From: WGAB01 sp964406105
GTDB taxonomy: Bacteria > Hydrothermota > Hydrothermia > WGAB01
Direction of reading: 5' to 3'
Assembly (NCBI GenBank): GCA_964406105.1
Contig: CAYOQK010000058.1
Location: forward strand, 1-46,439
DNA length: 46,439 nt
Part shown: positions 40,849 through 46,439 of the stretch, in pieces
Position numbering within the stretch: the first letter of the stretch is position 1
Layout: each line of letters starts with the position of its first letter
Made by a program: the position numbers and the translations under genes
Notes under the pieces: model-generated
The model's database searches: none
The model's input: only the letters and a program-made list of their open reading frames with translations
Told to the model about the DNA's origin: nothing

Positions 40849-42420
40849 CTATGCCTCTTCCCCCGGAGTTTCGGGATTGAGCACTCGTTGAAACGCCTGA
40901 GGCAAGTAGCGGACGAGATCCGAGGCGATCAGGGCGTGTTCCCCATGGTCCAGGGCGGCCAGATCACCGGCCAACCCATGGAGGAACACCCCTGCCACAG
41001 CGGCATCCTCGGGCGAGAGGCCTTGGCCAAGCAGAGCAGCGATCAAGCCCGTGAGGACATCACCGGTACCTCCGGAGGCCATCCCTGGGTTTCCCGTGAG
41101 GTTTAGGTATGTATGGCCCTCGGGCGTTGCGATCACCGTAGGTTTCCCTTTGAGCACCAATACCCCACCCAGATGCCCCACCTGCTCCTCGGCCACAAAC
41201 AGGCGGTTTTGGTTCACCGCCCGTGGGTTCATAGAGGCCACCCGGCCCAGTTCTCCAGGGTGTGGGGTGAGCACAGGAGGCACCTCGCGGAGAGGCCGCC
41301 TCTCCGGATCCTCATACAGGAGCACAAAGGCATCGGCATCCACCACCAAGGGGCCGTGGTACCATTCCAGGAACCGCTGCAGGAACTCGCGCACCTGGGG
41401 CGTTCGGCCCAGGCCCGGCCCCACAGCCACCGCATCAAAGACGATCCCGGTCCGTTGCAAAGCCTCCACAGCCTCAGGCACCACCCGGCCTTCCAATTCG
41501 GGCACGGGCAGCTTGATGGCCTCGGTGAGTTTGGTTTCCATCACGGGCATCAAACTCTCTGGCACCGCTACGTACACCAAGCCAGCGCCGGCTCGCAGGG
41601 CTGCTCGGGCTGCGAGCACGGCTGCTCCGGTAAACCCCCGAGAACCTGCCACAATCAGCACCCGTCCGAAGTCGCCCTTGTTTTCCGGACCCACCCGACG
41701 GGGCAACCGTTGGGCCACATCCTCGGTTTCCACGACCTCTCGGTTCCCAAAGGGACGCACCACCGCTGGAGGGATCCCGATGTCCACCGTGTACAGATCG
41801 CCGGTGTACAGGACCCCCGGGTACAGGAAATGCCCGGTTTTGGGAAGCCCCATGGTCACGGTGGCCACAGCCGCTACAGCCCCGGGGGCGGCCTGTCCAG
41901 TGGCGCCGTTGACCCCCGAAGGGATATCCACCGCCACCACAGGGATGCCCGCCCGGTTCACCACCTCCAGGGCTTGTCCGTAGAGGCCGGTGATCTCGTC
42001 GCCGGAGAACCCGGTGCCCAGCACAGCGTCCACCAGCAGGTCTGCCGACCGAATGGCTCGTTCCAGGTCGCCGAGGCGCTCCTCGGTGATCTCCTCCACG
42101 ATGCCACCGGCCCGTTCCAAGAGTTCCATGTGGAACCGGGCATCCCCCTGCACACGTGCACGCTCTCCCAGGAGGAAAACCCGAAGATCCTGGACCTTTT
42201 CCAAAAGGTACCGGGCGGTCACGAAGCCATCGCCCCCGTTGTTGCCTCGGCCGCTGAGGACCACCACCCGCAGTTCCTCCACAGACCACAGGGACTGGAT
42301 CACGCCGGCCACCCCTCGCCCGGCGTTCTCCATGAGCACAATCCCTGGCACCCCCACTTCCTCTATGGTGATGCGGTCAATCTCCCGCATCTCCTGGGGT
42401 GTCACCACGATCTGGGCCAT
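40849..42420 (-). CDS. nnr: Bifunctional NAD(P)H-hydrate epimerase / ADP-dependent (S)-NAD(P)H-hydrate dehydratase
   Basis: 523 residues. The enzyme repairs damaged NAD(P)H hydrates, forming by heat or side reaction, which suits a thermophile. The N-terminal epimerase (YjeF_N, ~1-215) shows VLMENAGRGVAG, VVVLSGRGNNGGDGFVTAR and VDIPSGVNGATG. The C-terminal ribokinase-like dehydratase (~220-520) shows VGPGLGRTPQVREFL, VVDADAFVLLYEDPERR, LTPHPGELGRV and ATPEGH...GNPGMASGGTGDVLTGLIAAL. The start overlaps the ddl 3' end by 44 nt and has an AGGAGGCAAGGA stretch upstream of the ATG. Confidence 0.96.
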   Translation of the reverse strand: MAQIVVTPQEMREIDRITIEEVGVPGIVLMENAGRGVAGVIQSLWSVEELRVVVLSGRGNNGGDGFVTARYLLEKVQDLRVFLLGERARVQGDARFHMELLERAGGIVEEITEERLGDLERAIRSADLLVDAVLGTGFSGDEITGLYGQALEVVNRAGIPVVAVDIPSGVNGATGQAAPGAVAAVATVTMGLPKTGHFLYPGVLYTGDLYTVDIGIPPAVVRPFGNREVVETEDVAQRLPRRVGPENKGDFGRVLIVAGSRGFTGAAVLAARAALRAGAGLVYVAVPESLMPVMETKLTEAIKLPVPELEGRVVPEAVEALQRTGIVFDAVAVGPGLGRTPQVREFLQRFLEWYHGPLVVDADAFVLLYEDPERRPLREVPPVLTPHPGELGRVASMNPRAVNQNRLFVAEEQVGHLGGVLVLKGKPTVIATPEGHTYLNLTGNPGMASGGTGDVLTGLIAALLGQGLSPEDAAVAGVFLHGLAGDLAALDHGEHALIASDLVRYLPQAFQRVLNPETPGEEA

Positions 42421-43531
42421 GTTCCTTGCCTCCTACCTGCCAGTGCACGGCTTTCCGCCGTCGCCGTTCAAAGCGTTCCAGGGCCAAGGTGATCAAACGA
42501 TCAATCAACTGGGCATAGGGCAACCCCGAGGCTTCCCAGAGTTTGGGATACATGCTGATGGGGGTAAACCCCGGGATCGTGTTCACCTCGTTGACGAATA
42601 CCTGGCCGGTTTCGGCGTTCATCAGGAAATCCACGCGAGCCATGCCCTCCAGGTTCAGCACCATGAAGGTGAGCTGAGCCAGTTCTTGAACGCGGTGCAC
42701 CTGTTCTTCCTCTAAGGGAGCGGGAATCAAAAGACGGGAGCCCGCATCCAGGTACTTGGCCTCGTAGTCGTAAAACTCGCGGGAGGGCACGATCTCGCCG
42801 GGCACCGAAACCTCTGGTGGCGATCCTTCCAGCACACTCACCTCAATCTCCCGGGCTGGCTCCACCCCCTGCTCCACGATCACCCGGGAGTCGTACTGGA
42901 AGGCGAGTTCCAAAGCGGGTTCTAAGGCTTCGGGTTCCTTCACCTTGGAGATCCCCACGCTGGACCCCAGGTTCACGGGCTTCACAAACACCGGAAACGG
43001 CAGTTGCGAGGTGATCTCTTCGGCCATTTGACGCAGGCTCAGGCCTGCATTCTCCCGGAACACAAGATAGGGCACCACCGGGATGCGAAAGGCCTGCAAT
43101 AGATCCTTGGTGACCGCCTTGTCCATCCCCAAGGCCGAGCCCAGCACCCCTGCCCCCACATAAGGTACCCCCAGGATCTCCAGAAGGCCCTGCACCGTAC
43201 CATCCTCGCCAAAGGGACCGTGGAGCAAGGGAAACACCACAGTGGGGCGGCTGTGGGGCTCTGCCAAACGCCGATCAAACACCTGAAGCAGCCCTTCTAA
43301 CCAGGGAACGCTGTCCCACTGCTCATCCTCAATGGAAACCAAACCCCGGCGAAGAGCCGTTTCCAACTCCGGATCCAGGATCCACCGACCGCCGCGGGTG
43401 ATTCCCACCACCCGCACCTCATAACGTTGGGGATCCAAAACCTGGAGCACCGATCGGGCTGAGGTAAGGCTCACCTCATGCTCTGCGGAACGGCCTCCGC
43501 ACAGGATCAGCAGTCGTAGCCTACCGGCCAT
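42377..43531 (-). CDS. ddl: D-alanine--D-alanine ligase
   Basis: 384 residues from the ATG at 43531, which gives the family start RLRLLILCGGRSAEHEVSL. An ATP-grasp enzyme of peptidoglycan synthesis. Visible motifs: VFPLLHGPFGEDGTVQGLLE, PYVGAGVLGSALGMDK, FVKPVNLGSSVGISKV (ATP loop), IEVSVLEG, and the metal-binding VNEVNTIPGFTPISMYPKLW. It overlaps the HIT gene by 11 nt at its start and nnr by 44 nt at its end; the last ~30 residues are a charged extension beyond the usual end. Confidence 0.96.
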   Translation of the reverse strand: MAGRLRLLILCGGRSAEHEVSLTSARSVLQVLDPQRYEVRVVGITRGGRWILDPELETALRRGLVSIEDEQWDSVPWLEGLLQVFDRRLAEPHSRPTVVFPLLHGPFGEDGTVQGLLEILGVPYVGAGVLGSALGMDKAVTKDLLQAFRIPVVPYLVFRENAGLSLRQMAEEITSQLPFPVFVKPVNLGSSVGISKVKEPEALEPALELAFQYDSRVIVEQGVEPAREIEVSVLEGSPPEVSVPGEIVPSREFYDYEAKYLDAGSRLLIPAPLEEEQVHRVQELAQLTFMVLNLEGMARVDFLMNAETGQVFVNEVNTIPGFTPISMYPKLWEASGLPYAQLIDRLITLALERFERRRRKAVHWQVGGKEHGPDRGDTPGDAGD

Positions 43532-44018
43532 GGACCAAGCCCTCAAGCAGGGGTTTCAGTCGTCGGTAGGTTTCCTCCAACCCCTCAGGGATGACCTTGG
43601 TATCGCCGATCACCGGCATGAAGTTGGTGTCTCCCACCCATCGGGGGACGATGTGCACGTGCAGGTGTTGGTCAAACCCTGCTCCTGCTGCTCGTCCCAG
43701 GTTCAACCCCACGTTGAAGCCATCGGGCTGGAACGCTCGTTTCAGGGCCTGCACCGATAGGGCCACCAGCTGCCACAGCTCTTGGCTCTCTTCGGCTGAG
43801 AGGTCTTCCAGTTGGGCTGTGTGTCGGTACGGTGCCACCATCAGGTGCCCAGAGTTGTAGGGGAAAATGTTCAGGAGCACAAAGGCCGTTTTTCCCCGAT
43901 AGAGCAGGAAGTTTTCATCATCCCGGTTTTCTTGGGGTTTGATGCAGAAAATGCAGCCTTCAATCTTCTCAATTTCCCGGATATAGGCGATGCGCCAAGG
44001 CGCCCAGAGTCGCTTCAT
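43521..44018 (-). CDS. HIT family hydrolase (AP4A phosphorylase-like)
   Basis: 165 residues from the ATG at 44018, where MKRLWAPWRIAYIREI matches the family N-terminus exactly. A zinc-type CIFC is near residue 22, then LLNIFPYNSGHLMVAPYRH, and the histidine-triad HLHVHIVPR near residue 118. Such proteins hydrolyse or phosphorolyse dinucleotide polyphosphates. The ATG follows a TACAAT box by 6 nt with no Shine-Dalgarno, divergent from lepA. It heads the HIT-ddl-nnr-propeller-dprA operon. Confidence 0.92.
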   Translation of the reverse strand: MKRLWAPWRIAYIREIEKIEGCIFCIKPQENRDDENFLLYRGKTAFVLLNIFPYNSGHLMVAPYRHTAQLEDLSAEESQELWQLVALSVQALKRAFQPDGFNVGLNLGRAAGAGFDQHLHVHIVPRWVGDTNFMPVIGDTKVIPEGLEETYRRLKPLLEGLVHGR

Positions 44019-44024
44019 GCCCTG

Positions 44025-44030
44025 ATTGTA
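44025..44030 (-). promoter_or_regulatory. -10 box for leaderless HIT-ddl-nnr operon
   Basis: TACAAT on the minus strand, six nt before the ATG at 44018. No convincing -35 is seen. Confidence 0.6.
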
Positions 44031-44072
44031 AAGCAGACGCTGGAACCGTTTGTTCCCCTCTGCCCCACCCCG

Positions 44073-44078
44073 GATAAT
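44073..44078 (+). promoter_or_regulatory. -10 box for leaderless lepA mRNA
   Basis: GATAAT, 9 nt before the GTG at 44088; a weak TTGTTC lies 17 nt upstream (44050-44055). Confidence 0.6.
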
Positions 44079-44087
44079 ATCTGCACC

Positions 44088-45881
44088 GTGAAGATCCGTA
44101 ATTTCAGCATCATTGCCCACATTGACCACGGCAAATCCACCCTGGCGGACCGGTTCCTGGAGATCACGCGAACCCTCCGCCCAGAGGAGATCTCGGAACA
44201 GGTACTGGACTCCATGGATCTGGAACGCGAGCGGGGGATCACCATCAAGATGCACCCCGTTCGCATGGAGTACACCTATCAAGGGGAAACCTACATCCTG
44301 AACCTCATTGATACCCCTGGGCATGTGGACTTCTCGTACGAGGTCTCCCGGTCCTTGGCGGCCTGTGAAGGGGCTCTGCTGCTCATTGACGCCACCCAGG
44401 GCGTGGAGGCCCAAACCATCGCCAACCTTTACCTGGCCCTGGAGCAGGATCTGGTGATCCTTCCGGTGATCAACAAGATTGACCTGCCCAACGCCGACGT
44501 GGAGCGGGTGAAACAGCAGATCTACGACCTGCTGGGACCCGAGGAGGAAATCTACCTGGTATCGGCCAAGGAGGGCTGGGGCGTGGAGGAGCTGCTCCAG
44601 GCCATCATTGAAAAGATCCCACCCCCAAAGGGCGACCCCGAAAGGCCCCTGCAGGCCTTGGTGTTTGACGCCGTGTTTGACGAATATCGGGGTGCCATCC
44701 CCTTCGTACGCATCTTTGAAGGCACCGTGAAGCCTGGCGACCGGATCCGGTTCAAGTCCACAGGCCTCACCTACGAGGTCACAGAGGTGGGCTATTTCCG
44801 GCCCCATCGGGTTCCTGCTCCCCAACTGAAGGCCGGCGAAGTGGGCTATATCGCTGCCGGCATCAAGGACATTCGCCAAGCCCGGGTGGGCGACACCATC
44901 GTTCTGGCCCGCTATCCAGAAACCCCGGCCCTACCCGGGTATCGGGAACCCAAACCCATGGTGTTCGCCGGCTTTTACCCCCTGTTGCCCTCGGAGTTCC
45001 CAGAACTCCAAAAGGCCCTGGACAAACTCCGTTTGAACGACTCGGCCATTGTGTACCAGCAGGAGTACTCTCCAGCCCTGGGCCCCGGGTTCCGGGTGGG
45101 TTTCCTGGGACTCCTGCACATGGAGATCGTGCGGGAACGGCTACGCCGCGAGTTCGGCCTGGAGGTGATCGTCACCACGCCCAACGTGGAATACAAGGCA
45201 ATCCTTCGGGATGGCACCGAACGGGTGATCACCTCCCCCAAGGACTTCCCCGATGTGCTGGAAAAGGCTCTGGAACCCTACGTACTGGTGCAGATCATCA
45301 CTCCTCAGGAGTACATCGGTGCTGTGGTGGAACTCTGCCAGTCCAAACGCGGCGTGCAACGCACCTTCCAGTACCTGGATCCTCGCACTGTGCTGTTTGA
45401 GTACGAAATGCCCCTGAGGGAAGTGATCTTTGACTTCTACGACCGACTCAAAACGGTCACAAGGGGCTATGCTTCCATGGACTACGAGTTCCTGGAGTTC
45501 CGAGAGTCCGACCTGGTACGGCTGGACATCTACGTGGCCGGAGAACGGGTGGAATCGCTATCGCAGGTGGTGCACCGCGAGGATGCGTACCGCATGGGTC
45601 GGGAGATCACCGAGAAGTTACGCAAAATGATCCCCCGACACCTGTTTGAGGTGACCATTCAGGCGGCCATCGGCAAACGCGTGATCGCCAAGCAGCGCAT
45701 CGCTCCCCTGCGGAAAGACGTCACCGCCAAGTGCTACGGCGGCGACGTCACCCGAAAACGCAAACTCCTGGAAAAGCAGAAGGAAGGCAAAAAGCGAATG
45801 AAAAAGGTGGGCCGCGTGGACCTTCCCCAGGAGGCCTTTATGGTGGTGCTCACCAAGGAACCGGAAGCCAAACGCAAATGA
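44088..45881 (+). CDS. lepA: Elongation factor 4 (ribosomal back-translocase GTPase)
   Basis: 597 residues from the GTG at 44088, where KIRNFSIIAHIDHGKSTLADR begins the canonical protein; nothing upstream in the frame is LepA-like. GTPase motifs: AHIDHGKST (G1), RERGITIK (G2), DTPGHVDF (G3), NKIDLP (G4), SAK (G5). Then the EF-G-like domains II, III and V (FRVGFLGLLHMEIVRERLRREF) and the LepA-specific C-terminal domain, with GKRVIAKQRIAPLRKDVTAKCYGGDVTRKRKLLEKQKEGKKRMK-type basic sequence. The downstream LEA14-like gene overlaps its stop (ATGA). Confidence 0.97.
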   Translation: MKIRNFSIIAHIDHGKSTLADRFLEITRTLRPEEISEQVLDSMDLERERGITIKMHPVRMEYTYQGETYILNLIDTPGHVDFSYEVSRSLAACEGALLLIDATQGVEAQTIANLYLALEQDLVILPVINKIDLPNADVERVKQQIYDLLGPEEEIYLVSAKEGWGVEELLQAIIEKIPPPKGDPERPLQALVFDAVFDEYRGAIPFVRIFEGTVKPGDRIRFKSTGLTYEVTEVGYFRPHRVPAPQLKAGEVGYIAAGIKDIRQARVGDTIVLARYPETPALPGYREPKPMVFAGFYPLLPSEFPELQKALDKLRLNDSAIVYQQEYSPALGPGFRVGFLGLLHMEIVRERLRREFGLEVIVTTPNVEYKAILRDGTERVITSPKDFPDVLEKALEPYVLVQIITPQEYIGAVVELCQSKRGVQRTFQYLDPRTVLFEYEMPLREVIFDFYDRLKTVTRGYASMDYEFLEFRESDLVRLDIYVAGERVESLSQVVHREDAYRMGREITEKLRKMIPRHLFEVTIQAAIGKRVIAKQRIAPLRKDVTAKCYGGDVTRKRKLLEKQKEGKKRMKKVGRVDLPQEAFMVVLTKEPEAKRK

Positions 45882-46342
45882 TTTTCCCACGCAAGCGGCA
45901 CTGGCTGACTTGGGGACTTGTACTGACCAGCATTGGATGCACAGCGTTGTGGCAACGCGTCGCAATCCAACGGGTGCGGTTTCATCTGAACTCGGTACGA
46001 CTTAAAAATCCTTCTCTGCAAGGGGCAACCCTCCGCCTGCACTGGCAAGCCTATAACCCCAACGGTATCACCGCTGTCCTGGACGGCTTTGAGGTGGACG
46101 TGTACGCCAACGACCAGCACGTGACCCGGGTCAATCTGGACCGGCCGGTGGAAATCGCTCCTCACGACAGCACAGCGTTCCATATGGACGTTCCGATCAC
46201 CTGGTCACTCCTGGGCAACACCCTAACCCAGCTGTTCCGAGAACGCCGCTTGGAAATCAAAGCCGATGGCCGGGCCTTAATGAAAACCCCCTGGGGCACC
46301 CTGCGCATCCCAGTAATGCAGAAAACCCGAAGGATCCTTTAA
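45878..46342 (+). CDS. LEA14-like (water stress/WHy domain) protein
   Basis: 154 residues from the ATG at 45878, which overlaps the lepA stop. The N-terminal hydrophobic segment (WLTWGLVLTSIGC) is a membrane anchor or an imperfect lipobox, since the -3 residue is Ser. The domain from ~30 to 150 has the LEA-2/WHy pattern: VRFHLNSVRLKNPSLQGATL, then the WQAYNPNGITAVLDGFEVDVYAND block with the family's 'NPN' turn, and PVEIAPHDSTAF. Such proteins are small periplasmic or surface beta-sandwiches of unknown role, often linked to stress. Confidence 0.8.
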   Translation: MIFPRKRHWLTWGLVLTSIGCTALWQRVAIQRVRFHLNSVRLKNPSLQGATLRLHWQAYNPNGITAVLDGFEVDVYANDQHVTRVNLDRPVEIAPHDSTAFHMDVPITWSLLGNTLTQLFRERRLEIKADGRALMKTPWGTLRIPVMQKTRRIL

Positions 46343-46355
46343 AAATCCGCGTCCC

Positions 46356-46384
46356 TTGACATCCTTTGGATCCAGCAGCATAAC
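46356..46384 (+). promoter_or_regulatory. Sigma-70-type promoter near right edge
   Basis: A perfect TTGACA (46356-46361), a 17-nt spacer and CATAAC (46379-46384). It would transcribe the gene or RNA that begins at the right edge. Confidence 0.6.
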
Positions 46385-46414
46385 GTTAATACTCTCTTGG
46401 GAAGGGTAGGAAGC

Positions 46415-46439
46415 ATGACGGGTGTTGATGGGTGCAGGG
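46415..46439 (+). CDS. Possible start of a gene cut by the window edge
   Basis: An ATG at 46415 preceded by a purine-rich TAGGAAG stretch and a promoter 30 nt upstream. Only eight codons are visible, so it cannot be identified; a stable RNA starting here instead is not excluded. Confidence 0.3.

Overview
The window reads as one continuous, gene-dense bacterial chromosome segment (about 60% G+C by eye). It carries roughly 38 protein genes, three tRNAs and one riboswitch, with very short or overlapping gene junctions. The organism is probably a thermophilic, outer-membrane-bearing bacterium of the FCB/WOR-3/Hydrothermae type. The evidence is a TonB receptor and a FadL-type porin (outer membrane), three secreted proteins ending in 'PAGVY' C-terminal sorting-like modules, CARDB and beta-propeller secreted proteins, and an EF-P of the Thermotoga type with Arg at the tip loop. 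Nothing in the window fixes the taxon.

Layout. 1-1275 (minus): a DUF192 protein cut by the left edge, queA and tRNA-Glu. 1395-4437 (plus): trxB and rnr. 4517-9460 (minus): a vitamin B12 uptake operon led by a clear cobalamin riboswitch: TonB receptor, BtuG-like propeller lipoprotein, an unrecognised CxCxxC protein and a BtuF-like binding protein. 9740-13825: a 1361-residue secreted multidomain protein followed by a strong terminator. 13910-16552: a Hanks-type Ser/Thr kinase fused in one frame to a UvrD/PcrA-type helicase, the most unusual gene here. 16554-17252 (minus): a short crotonase-like protein behind tRNA-His. 17329-19437: recD2. 19427-20188 (minus): TauE/SafE permease. 20289-23233: V/A-ATPase subunit H-like coiled coil, FadL-type porin and an esterase lipoprotein, closed by a terminator. 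23323-28187 (minus): the conserved mnmE/jag/yidC/yidD/rnpA/rpmH block headed by marC and tRNA-Val. 28286-29347: amrS-like radical SAM gene. 29344-31656 (minus): a membrane-lipid or cell-surface trio. 31710-38519: two secreted proteins, a GlmU-like sugar nucleotidyltransferase, an M24 peptidase, efp and accB. 38523-44018 (minus): divergent dprA, propeller protein, nnr, ddl and HIT genes. 44088-46342: lepA and an LEA14-like protein. 46356-46439: a promoter and the first codons of a gene cut by the right edge.

Two window-wide patterns stand out. First, the tetranucleotide TCGA is almost absent: I found only three copies, two of them in tRNA T-loops, where about 150 would be expected. Codon choice before Asp/Glu is bent accordingly (ATT or ATA for Ile, TTT for Phe). 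Second, at least eight genes start 6-9 nt downstream of a TATAAT-like box with no Shine-Dalgarno sequence, implying widespread leaderless transcription, while genes inside operons mostly carry ordinary GGAGG sites or overlap the previous stop codon.
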